The position numbers and the translations under genes were made by a program. This document shows, piece by piece, positions 8,715-17,474 of a stretch of 64,000 bases of DNA (position 1 is its first letter; every line of letters starts with the position of its first letter). The stretch comes from Parvularculaceae bacterium. GTDB lineage: Bacteria > Pseudomonadota > Alphaproteobacteria > Caulobacterales > Parvularculaceae. Below the pieces are notes generated by a model. That model saw only the letters and a list, made by a program, of their open reading frames with translations. It searched no databases and had not been told where the DNA came from. Where the stretch lies: NCBI GenBank assembly GCA_021776475.1, contig JAJFFV010000005.1, positions 186,001-250,000 of the forward strand. The letters are read 5' to 3'.

Positions 8715-9605
8715 ATGACCTTGTTCAAGACTTTTTGCGATGATCGTGCCGTACTGCATTTGGCAGGAAGCGATGTCGCGCAATTTTTGCAAGGGCTTGT
8801 GACGCAGGACATCGATCGGGTCACAACCAACGAGGCGTGTTATGCTTGCCTGCTGACACCGCAGGGCAAAATTGTTGCTGACTTTTTTCTGATGAAATCC
8901 GGCCATGACATTTTGCTAGATTGTGATGCGGAAATCGCTGGACCGCTCTTGAAAAAACTTCGGTTTTACAAACTAAGAGCGGAGGTTGAGGTTAAAGATG
9001 TTTCAAGCGCCTGGCGGATTGGCCTTGTATGGGGCGATCTGACCACCGCAACACCCGGCCACGTCGTGGATCTGGGACAGGACAGCACCGCCGCAATCGC
9101 TTTCACCGACCCGCGCCACACCGGGCTTGGTTTCCGCATCGTCATGCCTGCTGTTGCGGGCGAGAGACCACTATCGCGGGTCGATGCTTCGCCTGTTGCG
9201 ATGGAAGATTACGACCAGCATCGGCTGCGCTTGGGCATACCGGTCTTCGGCAAAGATATTTTGACAGAGCAGACATTTCCCCTCGATGCGAACCTCGACG
9301 CCCTCGGGGGTATCGATTACTCCAAAGGCTGTTTTGTCGGTCAGGAAGTTGCAAGCCGTATGAAACGTAAAGGCGATATCCGGAAACGTATCTGGACGGC
9401 ATCAACCGAAGGCACCTTCCTTGCGCCGGGAACCGGTATCATGGCGGGCGAGGCAACTGTCGGAGAAATCTCGTCTGGCAACGATAGGCTCGCCCTTGCC
9501 CGCGTGCGTCTGGACCGGCTGGCGAAAGTCAGCGGGCCTTTAAAAACCAAAAATGGAGTTGCAGTGCGTTTGATAGAACCTTCTTATCTTGGGAAAACAA
9601 AATGA
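8715..9605 (+). CDS. ygfZ: folate-binding protein YgfZ (CAF17 family)
   Basis: A 296-residue tetrahydrofolate-binding protein that supports assembly and repair of certain iron-sulfur clusters. The family signature KGCFVGQEV is present near residue 211, followed by ASRMKRKGDIRKR, and the N-terminal FLQGLVTQDI block matches the aminomethyltransferase-like fold. ATG 8715 matches where family members begin; an upstream ATG at 8670 would overlap the divergent promoter region. The stop overlaps the start of the next gene, tag, by four bases (ATGA), suggesting cotranscription. Confidence 0.92.
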   Translation: MTLFKTFCDDRAVLHLAGSDVAQFLQGLVTQDIDRVTTNEACYACLLTPQGKIVADFFLMKSGHDILLDCDAEIAGPLLKKLRFYKLRAEVEVKDVSSAWRIGLVWGDLTTATPGHVVDLGQDSTAAIAFTDPRHTGLGFRIVMPAVAGERPLSRVDASPVAMEDYDQHRLRLGIPVFGKDILTEQTFPLDANLDALGGIDYSKGCFVGQEVASRMKRKGDIRKRIWTASTEGTFLAPGTGIMAGEATVGEISSGNDRLALARVRLDRLAKVSGPLKTKNGVAVRLIEPSYLGKTK

Positions 9606-10180
9606 CACAACATCGCTGTACCTGGGTTCCACCAGGGGATGATCTGTATTGTGCGTATCATGATGAAGAATGGGGTGTACCGGAATATGACAGCCGGTCA
9701 CTTTATGAAAAACTGATTCTCGATGGGTTTCAGGCTGGCCTCTCCTGGCGAACAATTCTTTATAAGAGAGACAACATGCGCAAGGCCTTCAAGGGCTTTG
9801 ATCTCACCAAGGTCGCCCGCTATAAGGAAAAAGACATTGAACGCCTGCTAAAGAATGAAGGCATCATCCGGCACCGCGGAAAAATAGAGGGCGCTATCAC
9901 CAACGCCCAACTCTGCCTGCGCATGGAGCGAAATGGCGATAGCTTTTCAGATTATTTGTGGTCCTATGTTGATGGCAAACCGCTACAGAATACATGGAAA
10001 AGCGACAAGGATGTGCCAGCCAAAACGCTATTGAGCGAGGCGATCGCCAAGGACCTAAAAAAACGCGGGTTCAAATTCTGTGGACCAACAATAATCTACG
10101 CATTCATGCAAGCAGTTGGCATGGTCAATGACCATGTTGTGGATTGCCACCGCTTTCATGATGTGAAGGCGATGGGATAG
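9602..10180 (+). CDS. tag: DNA-3-methyladenine glycosylase I
   Basis: A 192-residue base-excision repair enzyme that removes 3-methyladenine from alkylated DNA. It has the Tag signature CTWV...YCAYHDEEWGVP with the first zinc Cys and His, the ILDGFQAGLSW block near residues 38-50, and VNDHVVDCHRF near the end providing the second His and Cys of the zinc site. Full length for the family. Its ATG overlaps the ygfZ stop, so it is translated from the same message; a GNAT gene follows within seven bases. Confidence 0.95.
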   Translation: MTQHRCTWVPPGDDLYCAYHDEEWGVPEYDSRSLYEKLILDGFQAGLSWRTILYKRDNMRKAFKGFDLTKVARYKEKDIERLLKNEGIIRHRGKIEGAITNAQLCLRMERNGDSFSDYLWSYVDGKPLQNTWKSDKDVPAKTLLSEAIAKDLKKRGFKFCGPTIIYAFMQAVGMVNDHVVDCHRFHDVKAMG

Positions 10181-10186
10181 CTGTAG

Positions 10187-10687
10187 GTGGAGTTGGCGAT
10201 ACAGCGCTTTTGCAACGAGGACTGGCCCGACCTCTGGACCATGATCAAGCCGGTGTTCAGGGAGGGTGAAACTTATCCCTGCGATCCGCAGATAAGCGAA
10301 ACTAATGCGCGGGCCTATTGGGTGGAAACACCGCGCGCAACTTATGTGGCGCGCACGCTGGATGGTGAGATCGCCGGTAGCTACTATGTTCGCCCAAACC
10401 AGCCGACCCTCGGGGATCACGTCTGCAATTGCGGCTATATTGTTGCCGAGGAGAGGCGCGGCCAAGGCGTCGCCTCGAGGCTTTGCCTTCATTCACAGGC
10501 GCAAGCTCTCAGCCACGGTTTTAGCGGGATGCAGTATAATCTGGTGATCGCCAGCAACGATACTGCGGTCCGTGTCTGGCAGAAAGCCGGTCTTGAAATC
10601 ATTGGCACCATCCCCAAAGCCTTTCGTCATAAGAAACTCGGACTGGTCGATGCCCACATTATGTATAAATGGCTGATTGACAATTGA
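10187..10687 (+). CDS. GNAT-family N-acetyltransferase
   Basis: A 166-residue acetyltransferase starting at GTG six bases after the tag stop, so third in a ygfZ-tag-GNAT unit. The acetyl-CoA loop is seen as EERRGQGVASRL near residues 88-99 and the NDTAVRVWQKAGLEIIGTIP region near 123-145 is the usual C-terminal half of the fold. The acceptor substrate cannot be inferred. The start has no strong Shine-Dalgarno match, consistent with coupling to the upstream gene. Confidence 0.85.
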   Translation: MELAIQRFCNEDWPDLWTMIKPVFREGETYPCDPQISETNARAYWVETPRATYVARTLDGEIAGSYYVRPNQPTLGDHVCNCGYIVAEERRGQGVASRLCLHSQAQALSHGFSGMQYNLVIASNDTAVRVWQKAGLEIIGTIPKAFRHKKLGLVDAHIMYKWLIDN

Positions 10688-10694
10688 ATTGAAC

Positions 10695-11024
10695 CTAGCG
10701 CGACGCTGCGTCGATGCACTGCTTGTATTGTTTGCTCTTAAGCGCCACCGCCTCCGGGTCGGTCAGCGATTCAAGTCGTTCACGTGTCTCCTCGTGCGGG
10801 TCTGAATTGCAAGATGATCTACTGCCAGTATTGTGCGCGACACAATCGATCCCGCTCAGCATATTTTCTGAGAAGCGCAGATTTTCTGTCGCCGCAATTG
10901 CCATCTCAAGACATTGCCGCTCGGTCATTCCCTGATATTTGGAGACATCCTGCGGCTCATAGATCTGCGTGCTGCACGCGGTAAGTACGCCGCCAGCTAT
11001 CCAAGGTAATATATAATCTTTCAC
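10695..11024 (-). CDS. small predicted lipoprotein
   Basis: A 109-residue protein starting at GTG 11024 with AGGAG eight bases upstream. The N terminus is a short hydrophobic segment ending in a lipobox-like LTAC, so it is probably a lipoprotein. The rest is hydrophilic with Cys residues in QCLEMA, IDCVAHN, SSCNSD and KQCIDA that could pair in the periplasm. No family recognised. It is convergent with the GNAT gene, with eight bases between stops. A longer upstream extension in frame lacks a signal and is rejected. Confidence 0.62.
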   Translation of the reverse strand: MKDYILPWIAGGVLTACSTQIYEPQDVSKYQGMTERQCLEMAIAATENLRFSENMLSGIDCVAHNTGSRSSCNSDPHEETRERLESLTDPEAVALKSKQYKQCIDAASR

Positions 11025-11232
11025 CGTTGATACTCCTGTTTTCTTCTTCCTTGTGATGCGCGATCTGTTCTCGTCAGGCTTTGACACAGGTCAGTTTTGC
11101 CAGAAATGTTGCGATGGCCCGCCCATGCTAGCGCAAGAACGGTTCGACGCCTCTTGCACATTTGGCGGCTTGCCCTTGCTTCTCGAACCGCGCAATATGG
11201 GCTAGTTTTTAAGAACAATTCTCAGAGGGTAC

Positions 11233-12351
11233 ATGTCAGACTTCATTCCCGCCCGCATCGTCTCAACCGGCCTTTTTACGCCGAAAGAGTCCATCACGAA
11301 TGAGGAGCTGGTTGCTTCATTCAACGCCTGGGTCGAAAAGCATAATGCTGAAAACCCTGACGATCAGAAGGAGCCCTCCTCTGTCGGTTTTATCGAGAAA
11401 GCGTCGGGTATCAAATCCCGTTATGTACTCAACAAGGAAGGTATTCTAGATATTAACCGTATGCGTCCTAAATTACCGCAGCGGAGCGATGACGAACCCT
11501 CTATCCTGGCTGAAATCGCTATTGCCGCCGCGCGCGATGCGATGAAGGCCGCCGATTACCAGGCCGGCGATATTGATGTTGTGATTTGTGCTGCCTCGAA
11601 TATGCAACGGGCCTATCCTGCGATGGCGGTCGAGATACAAAAAGAGCTGGGCATTGATGGTTTTGGCTTCGACATGAATGTCGCCTGCGCCTCTGCCGCC
11701 TTCGGCATTCAAAATGCTGTCGGCCTTCTGCAGACCGGCGCCCGCAGGGTTTTGATGGTCAATCCGGAGATCTGTTCAGCACACCTAAATTTCCGTGACC
11801 GGGATGCCCATTTCATTTTCGGTGATGTCGCGACCGCAGTGATTGTGGAACGGGCAACCGGGGAAGCGGCACCAGACAGCTGGGATATTCTAGATACTCG
11901 GCTCAAGACATTGTTCTCGAATAATATACGCAACAATTTCGGTTTCCTCAACCACACCAGCGACGAACTTGATATTTCTGATCCTAACACAGACAAACTT
12001 TTTGTTCAGGAGGGAAGAAAGGTCTTCAAAGATGTCGTGCCAATGGTTGGTGCACTGATTTCCAAGCACCTTGAGGATAACAATATCGCAACGACAGACC
12101 TGAAACGCATGTGGTTGCATCAGGCCAATCTCGGCATGAACCAGTTTATCGCCCGCAAAGTGCTTGGTCGCGATGCCACCGAGGCGGAGGCACCAGTGGT
12201 GCTCGACAAATATGCCAACACATCTTCCGCCGGTTCCATCATTGCTTTCCACAGGCACCGCGACGGGATTGATACTGGCGATATCGGCGTCATTTCAGGC
12301 TTCGGTGCTGGATATTCTGCCGGCTCGGTCATCGTGCGCAAAGCTGCCTGA
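11233..12351 (+). CDS. 3-oxoacyl-ACP synthase III-like thiolase-fold enzyme
   Basis: A 372-residue FabH-type condensing enzyme. The catalytic Cys is in NVACASAAFG (about residue 152), the His in MWLHQANLGMNQF near 299 and the Asn in KYANTSSAGS near 334, giving the Cys-His-Asn triad of KAS III. It is longer than the roughly 317 residues of E. coli FabH, with an inserted segment around residues 35-90, so it may belong to a subgroup that uses longer or unusual acyl starters rather than the housekeeping fatty-acid initiator. It is followed by an HD hydrolase gene nine bases on. Confidence 0.85.
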   Translation: MSDFIPARIVSTGLFTPKESITNEELVASFNAWVEKHNAENPDDQKEPSSVGFIEKASGIKSRYVLNKEGILDINRMRPKLPQRSDDEPSILAEIAIAAARDAMKAADYQAGDIDVVICAASNMQRAYPAMAVEIQKELGIDGFGFDMNVACASAAFGIQNAVGLLQTGARRVLMVNPEICSAHLNFRDRDAHFIFGDVATAVIVERATGEAAPDSWDILDTRLKTLFSNNIRNNFGFLNHTSDELDISDPNTDKLFVQEGRKVFKDVVPMVGALISKHLEDNNIATTDLKRMWLHQANLGMNQFIARKVLGRDATEAEAPVVLDKYANTSSAGSIIAFHRHRDGIDTGDIGVISGFGAGYSAGSVIVRKAA

Positions 12352-12360
12352 CTTCCTGCA

Positions 12361-12984
12361 ATGGCCAAACTTGATCAAAAAAAGGGCGGAGCGCCGAGAG
12401 CCTGGCAGCGGATGTTATCCGGCAGACGGCTTGATATTCTTGATCCATCGCCGCTCGACATCGAGATCGATGACATCGCCCACGGCCTTGCCCGTGTCGC
12501 GCGCTGGAATGGCCAGACCACGGGTGCACTGCCGTTCAACGTCGCCCATCATTCGGTTATCGTTGAAGATATCTGTTGTCAGTTAAAACCTGGCTGGCCT
12601 GTGAAATGGCGCCTGGCCGCCCTGCTCCATGACGCACCGGAATATGTAATCGGCGATGTGATCTCGCCGTTCAAGGCAGCCCTCGGTACAGGCTATAACC
12701 GGGTCGAGACAGGCCTCGAACGGGCCGTTCATCTGCGCTTCGGTCTGCCGGCGAGATTGCCTGAAACAATCGAGAAAACCATCAAACGGGCGGACCGCGC
12801 CTGCGCTTTTTTTGAAGCCTGTCAGATCGCTGGCTTTGATGACGCAGAAGCCCGCAAAATCTTTGCCGCGCCGCGCGGGATCGCCCCGATTACCATCAAG
12901 GCGCTCGACACCGAAGCCTCGCAACAGCTGTATTTGAAACGGTTTCATGATCTGTACCGCCAGTACGCGGCGGCGCTGTCATGA
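12361..12984 (+). CDS. HD-family hydrolase, YfbR-like
   Basis: A 207-residue metal-dependent phosphohydrolase. The metal-binding His residues are in NVAHHSVIVEDI near residue 61-65 and the HD pair in ALLHDAPEYVIGD near 92-100, the arrangement seen in YfbR-type 5'-deoxynucleotidases. Expected to dephosphorylate deoxyribonucleoside monophosphates in the cytosol; this is from family knowledge only. It sits downstream of the KAS III-like gene and just upstream of a tyrosine-phosphatase-like gene, a conserved-looking pair of small phosphatases. Confidence 0.82.
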   Translation: MAKLDQKKGGAPRAWQRMLSGRRLDILDPSPLDIEIDDIAHGLARVARWNGQTTGALPFNVAHHSVIVEDICCQLKPGWPVKWRLAALLHDAPEYVIGDVISPFKAALGTGYNRVETGLERAVHLRFGLPARLPETIEKTIKRADRACAFFEACQIAGFDDAEARKIFAAPRGIAPITIKALDTEASQQLYLKRFHDLYRQYAAALS

Positions 12985-13036
12985 TTGTGAAATGTTGCTA
13001 CTGGCGAAGAGCAGCGCAGCAGCCCATTATCTTGTC

Positions 13037-13582
13037 ATGATCGTTATCAGCCCATATGACGATATTGCTGCTGCGGTTGAGCGCTATCGCCCTACCAGCG
13101 CAATCTCCATCCTCGACCAGGGTGAGCCGCCGCCCGTGATCACCCGGCTACCGCCAGGCCAGCATCTGAAACTGTGCCTTTCGATGGCCTCTGCGGAAAT
13201 GGTCGAGCCGCCCTGCCCTGAACAGGAAGACCGACGCATCCGTGAACTTATCGCTTTTGCTGAAAACATCGACTGGAGCCATGCGTTGCTCATTCACTGC
13301 CGGCTCGGTCTCAGCCGGTCGCCGGCCGCCGGATTTATTATTCAGTGTGCGTTATCACCAGATCGAGACGAAGCACATATTGCCGAAGAATTACGAGCCT
13401 GCAGTGACAAGGTCGAGCCCAGTTTGATGATGGTTGCGAAGGCGGATGAAATCCTCGATCGCGATGGCCGTATGATCGATGCCATTGACAGTATTGGTTT
13501 TGGCTCTTCCTGCATTGCTGGAGAAGCGTTTGAAATTGCCTTTTTGCCGCAGCAAAAAAGCGATATTTCCCAGGCACGTTAA
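13037..13582 (+). CDS. protein tyrosine phosphatase-like protein
   Basis: A 181-residue protein with the Cys-X5-Arg phosphatase loop HCRLGLSRS near residue 90-97, the hallmark of the dual-specificity/tyrosine phosphatase fold. A general-acid Asp could lie in AENIDWSH just before. ATG 13037 gives a natural beginning of the fold (MIVISPYDDI); an upstream in-frame ATG at 12992 is possible but has no better ribosome-binding site. Substrate unknown; bacterial relatives act on proteins, inositol phosphates or RNA ends. Follows the HD hydrolase by 52 bases. Confidence 0.78.
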   Translation: MIVISPYDDIAAAVERYRPTSAISILDQGEPPPVITRLPPGQHLKLCLSMASAEMVEPPCPEQEDRRIRELIAFAENIDWSHALLIHCRLGLSRSPAAGFIIQCALSPDRDEAHIAEELRACSDKVEPSLMMVAKADEILDRDGRMIDAIDSIGFGSSCIAGEAFEIAFLPQQKSDISQAR

Positions 13583-13788
13583 AAACGCGGTACCAGCATT
13601 TTTTAAGTTTCAGGCGAATAACTCGCATACGGTTGTTATTCTTGACGCTTGATGCGGGAAGATCACATCCTTGCTACGCCAAATAGGCGGTACACGGCGC
13701 CTCAATTAACCAGTTAACCGGTGATATATGGACGGATTGTTAGCCGTGTGGTTGATTATCACGTAACGATTTTTCTGGGGCTATTGTT

Positions 13789-16113
13789 ATGGTATGGGGT
13801 AAGTCCAAAGACCGCCTGCATCAATCATTTTTTGATGTACGGATCCATTTATTTATTCTGTGTGGGGCGGTTTTTCTGCTGCTGCTGTTGGCATCGATAG
13901 GCCAAGCAACCGCGCAAACGCAAGGTGGCCAGGGCTCGATAAACATTATCAAGTCAACCAACTTCGATAGCACGTTCAGTTTCACCGGCACCAACGGCAT
14001 TGCCGATTTCGATATTACAACGAGTGGCCTCACCGGGTCGAACCTCATCGACAATCTCCCTTCAGGCTCCTACACGATCACCGAATCTGCAAATTCCGGG
14101 TTCAGTCTGGACAACATAGAGTGTGACGTGGAATTCCAAGCGGTTCGAGGCCCCTCGGATCCCAAAGGCACGCATAGCGGCATCATCAATATTGATATTC
14201 CCAACCGACAGGTCACCATCGAAATCCAGGAAGCCGAGAATGTCGAATGTACCTTCACGAACTCCGCCCTGCCCGGATCAATCACTATAGAAAAACAGTC
14301 CGACGTCACCGGTTCGTTCGACTTCTCGGGAACCGGTGCTATTGGCAGCTTCACACTCACACCAAGTCCCGGTAGTCCAGCCTCCAATGTGACCTCGGGT
14401 CTCGATGCTGGCACCTACACCGTCACCGAAACCGCCACCCCTGACTTCGATTTAATCGATATCAGCTGTTCCGGCGATGCCGATAATGGCACCGTCATTG
14501 ACCTTGCCGGGCGGCAGGCAACGATTGACCTTGATCCCGGCGAGAGCATCATCTGCACGTTCACCAGCCAGGACAATTTTGACGAAGACAAATTCCGCGA
14601 TGATAGTATGCGCGCCGCCAAGGGGTTCGCCTATCGGCGGGCCCGCGCGATGCTCAGTTCCGAACCAGACCGGGTCAGTTTTGTCAGACGAAACCCTGAC
14701 GTGCTCTGGGGTGGTGCGGACGGTGCCGAGGCGAAAAACAAACCTGTGCGCTATGCGATGAACGTATCCGAAGGCGCTGCGCAGCTTGACGTGGCTGCCG
14801 CCACGGGTCGGACCGAAACATCAAACGGCATTGGCGGTGTTGAGCTTTGGATCGAAGGAAGCTTCACCAAAGCAGATGACGATATCAGCGGCGTCGCAAA
14901 AATCGACAGTCAATATAGCGTTGTTCATTTTGGTGCGGACATTCAGGTCACGGAGAACATCATCATTGGTGCTTTGGCCTCGATTGACCGGGCCAAAGAG
15001 GACGTTGACACTTTCGACGGTACCACTGCCTTCAAAAGCCAGGAAGTCGATGGTAACGGCTGGATGGCTGGGCCTTATCTGTCGGCGCGATTGTCTGAAA
15101 ACCTGTTCTTCAATACGCGGTTTGCTGTCGGCTTGTCGCAGAACGATCTGACGATCCCGGGCGTTGTTAGCAATGATGAGTTTGAGACCGGCCGGGCGCT
15201 TGCCCGCGCGAGCCTCAGCGGGAACCAGAATTTCGGCGAAGACGGCAAGTGGCGCTTCACACCGACCGCGTCGATTTCCTATTTCAAGGAAAACCTCAAA
15301 CGATATACAAGCAAAACAGGCGTTGAAATCCCGTCACAATCCCTGACATTGGGCCGGGCCGAGTTTGAGCCGGAAATTGGCTATCGCCACCAAACAGCAC
15401 GCGGCACAGTGATTGAACCGCAACTCTCCGTCGCCGCTGTCTGGGATTTCGATGCACCCGATAATCTCGCGGTTCAGGGCATCACTTTCAAGACAGACGA
15501 TTTCAGGGGCCGGGTTGAAGGCGGTGTTCAGGTTAATTGGGAGGGCGGCACCTCAGCGCGCTTGTCTGCTGCCTACGATGGTATCGGGTCGAGCAATTTC
15601 GACGCTTACAGCATCGATGCGTGGATGGATTTTCCGTTTAACAAGCCAAAACCACGTGCTGTACGGCGCGCACCGATTGCCTCACCATCAGTTCAGTACA
15701 AGGAGTGCCCAGATGGGACGCGGGTACCTGTAATGGATGATTGCCTGGTCGTATTGGTTGAAACATACACGCCGGAACCGATTGAGTTCATCATATATTT
15801 CGACTTCGACAAGGATGACCTGCTGCCCTCAGAAGCTAGCAAGATAGACGATGCTGTTGCAAGATCGCTCGGCCACGAACTCGACATCATCGTCCTCGAG
15901 GGCAATACGGACCGGGCCGGCAGTGAGAATTACAATGACGAGCTGTCTGTTCGCCGCGCCTTGACCGTCCGCAATGCCCTAATTGAGCGCGGTATCGACC
16001 GCAACAAACTCAGGTTCGATGCCTTCGGTGAGAACAATCCGGCCGTGCCGACAAATGACGGTGTTGCGCTTCGTGCCAATCGCCGGACGGAAGTGCTCAT
16101 CCGCTTTAACTAG
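13789..16113 (+). CDS. composite surface protein: SpaA-like repeats, beta-barrel region, OmpA domain
   Basis: A 774-residue exported protein. Residues 22-45 are a hydrophobic signal (cleavage near ATAQTQ). Two prealbumin/SpaA-like repeats follow (about 47-165 and 166-262); each starts GSI.I.K, contains GSYTITE or GTYTVTE and ends with CTFT. A charged linker leads to a beta-strand-rich region (about 335-615) resembling an autotransporter barrel. An OmpA C-terminal peptidoglycan-binding domain (about 660-774) has YFDFDKDDL, GNTDRAGS and NRRTEVLI. It probably spans the outer membrane, binds the wall, and displays the repeats. No sortase motif. A terminator hairpin follows. Confidence 0.82.
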   Translation: MVWGKSKDRLHQSFFDVRIHLFILCGAVFLLLLLASIGQATAQTQGGQGSINIIKSTNFDSTFSFTGTNGIADFDITTSGLTGSNLIDNLPSGSYTITESANSGFSLDNIECDVEFQAVRGPSDPKGTHSGIINIDIPNRQVTIEIQEAENVECTFTNSALPGSITIEKQSDVTGSFDFSGTGAIGSFTLTPSPGSPASNVTSGLDAGTYTVTETATPDFDLIDISCSGDADNGTVIDLAGRQATIDLDPGESIICTFTSQDNFDEDKFRDDSMRAAKGFAYRRARAMLSSEPDRVSFVRRNPDVLWGGADGAEAKNKPVRYAMNVSEGAAQLDVAAATGRTETSNGIGGVELWIEGSFTKADDDISGVAKIDSQYSVVHFGADIQVTENIIIGALASIDRAKEDVDTFDGTTAFKSQEVDGNGWMAGPYLSARLSENLFFNTRFAVGLSQNDLTIPGVVSNDEFETGRALARASLSGNQNFGEDGKWRFTPTASISYFKENLKRYTSKTGVEIPSQSLTLGRAEFEPEIGYRHQTARGTVIEPQLSVAAVWDFDAPDNLAVQGITFKTDDFRGRVEGGVQVNWEGGTSARLSAAYDGIGSSNFDAYSIDAWMDFPFNKPKPRAVRRAPIASPSVQYKECPDGTRVPVMDDCLVVLVETYTPEPIEFIIYFDFDKDDLLPSEASKIDDAVARSLGHELDIIVLEGNTDRAGSENYNDELSVRRALTVRNALIERGIDRNKLRFDAFGENNPAVPTNDGVALRANRRTEVLIRFN

Positions 16114-16135
16114 ACGCAGACTGACATTCAAAAAG

Positions 16136-16169
16136 CGGCACAGGATTGATTCTTTGTGCCGGTTTTTTT
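16136..16169 (+). terminator. intrinsic terminator after the surface-protein gene
   Basis: A 7-bp inverted repeat, CGGCACA at 16136-16142 and TGTGCCG at 16155-16161, with a 12-base loop, is followed by seven T residues at 16163-16169. It starts 22 bases after the stop of the surface protein gene and so should end that transcript. Confidence 0.8.
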
Positions 16170-16224
16170 GATGTCAGCTTAACCCCCAAAAACGTCTCGA
16201 CCTTGCAAAACAATCGGCGGTATC

Positions 16225-17265
16225 ATGGGCCATATGAGTGATGGCGCGCGTCCCCCCCTGACCACCCGAATCATGATCGGCCTCAACGCCGTTCTGGCAG
16301 CGATTGATGGCGACCGACCGCTGGTCCTGTGTACCAAGGCAAAAGGCGACAAAGGCCTGTGGGGGCTGCCCTACGGCCCTTTCGATCCGGTTCGCCAGCG
16401 CACGTTTGAATTGGGCTTGCGCGATTTCGTGGCCGAGCAGACGCGGATGCGGCTCGGCTATGTCGAACAACTCTACACTTTCGGCGACAAGGGCCGGGAG
16501 GCACCAAGCGCCGTCTTTGAGGGCGGCGGCGCGGAAGACCGGATCGTCTCCGTCGGTTATCTGGCGCTGGCGCCAGGGGCTGAGCCGGTTGCCATGGAAA
16601 ATACGGCCTGGCGCAACTGGTATGATCATTTTCCCTGGGAAGACTGGCGTGACGGTGAACCACGTATTCTCAGTGAACGGATTATCCCGGCGTTGCAAAA
16701 CTGGGTCGACGATGCCGAATCTCCGGCCGAACAACGCAACCGCCGCGATCGTGTGGTCCTCGCCTTCGGTTATGAAGAGTCTGGCTGGGAGGAAGAACGC
16801 ACACTCGATCGCTACGAACTCCTATACGAAGCTGGTATTGTCACGGAAGCCGAGCAGGACGGGCTGGGAGAAACACTGCCTTTTCAGATCGTCGAAGCGC
16901 CGATGATTTCCGATCACCGCCGCATTCTTGCAACAGCTATTGGCCGCCTGCGCGGCAAGTTACGCTACCGGCCGATCATATTCGAAATGATGCCGCCGGC
17001 CTTCACCCTGCTCGATTTACAACGGAGCGTCGAGGCGATCATCGGTTTTCCTCTGCACAAGCAGAACTTCAGGCGCGGAATAGATAATTCCGGGCTCGTC
17101 GTAAAAACTGGCAATGTCAGCGCAGAAACTGGCGGTCGCCCGGCAGCGATGTTCCGATTTGACCGCAGCCGCGTCACCGGAAAGGCAGCCCAGGACAGGA
17201 CGATAAAGGGCCTGACGCTACCCCGGCTTCGACAAAGCCCGAACGCTAAGCTACGCGCATCCTAG
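16225..17265 (+). CDS. nadQ: NAD biosynthesis regulator, NadQ/NrtR-like NUDIX-wHTH
   Basis: A 346-residue cytosolic regulator. Residues 1-175 form a NUDIX-like domain whose Nudix box is degenerate (LRDFVAEQTRMRLG instead of REx2EExG), expected to sense an NAD-related ligand without hydrolysing it. Residues 225-330 hold a winged-helix region (FTLLDLQRSVEAIIG, FPLHKQNFRRGI, GRPAAMFRF) like the DNA-binding end of NrtR proteins. The neighbours nadA, nadB and nadC downstream fit repression of NAD synthesis. The symbol is by analogy with the alphaproteobacterial NadQ regulator; the ligand and operator are inferred. Confidence 0.8.
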   Translation: MGHMSDGARPPLTTRIMIGLNAVLAAIDGDRPLVLCTKAKGDKGLWGLPYGPFDPVRQRTFELGLRDFVAEQTRMRLGYVEQLYTFGDKGREAPSAVFEGGGAEDRIVSVGYLALAPGAEPVAMENTAWRNWYDHFPWEDWRDGEPRILSERIIPALQNWVDDAESPAEQRNRRDRVVLAFGYEESGWEEERTLDRYELLYEAGIVTEAEQDGLGETLPFQIVEAPMISDHRRILATAIGRLRGKLRYRPIIFEMMPPAFTLLDLQRSVEAIIGFPLHKQNFRRGIDNSGLVVKTGNVSAETGGRPAAMFRFDRSRVTGKAAQDRTIKGLTLPRLRQSPNAKLRAS

Positions 17266-17361
17266 CGCGCTTATGCTCAAAAGTGTGATAATATAACTAA
17301 CTGTAATTGTTGTCCCTTTGCCGGGTTGACTCGTCGCATCTAACCGTTATTTTTCACCCTC

Positions 17362-17383
17362 GCCCCTTGCGGGGCTGTTTTTT
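17362..17383 (+). terminator. intrinsic terminator between nadQ-like gene and nadA
   Basis: GCCCC (17362-17366), loop TTGC, GGGGC (17371-17375), then TGTTTTTT. A compact GC stem with a U-run about 97 bases after the regulator stop, so nadA should have its own promoter downstream of it. Confidence 0.78.
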
Positions 17384-17394
17384 GGGTCCTATAT

Positions 17395-17411
17395 ATGCTC
17401 TAGTTGAGTAT
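17395..17411. promoter_or_regulatory. candidate NadQ operator upstream of nadA
   Basis: Imperfect 17-bp palindrome ATgCTCtAgTtGAGtAT centred at 17403, 64 bases before the nadA ATG, in an AT-rich stretch. It lies between the terminator of the regulator gene and the nadA ribosome-binding site, where an NAD-responsive repressor would be expected to act. Assignment to this regulator is inference from position and symmetry. Confidence 0.5.
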
Positions 17412-17474
17412 TATTAATTGAGCGGCGCGGGAGGCGTATTTCCAAGCGCGCGAATGTTAAAACAGGAGGCGCAA

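Noticed and set aside
8552-8830. N-terminal extension of the NUDIX gene frame containing a Cys/His-rich stretch (LYCCPVASCHKYL).
   Set aside because: It overlaps the divergent ygfZ start and has no ribosome-binding site; the NUDIX domain begins after it. Could be revisited if relatives conserve the stretch.
13707-13724. TTAACCAGTTAACC, resembling part of a CtrA site upstream of the surface-protein gene.
   Set aside because: The spacing does not match TTAA-N7-TTAA and there is no second support.
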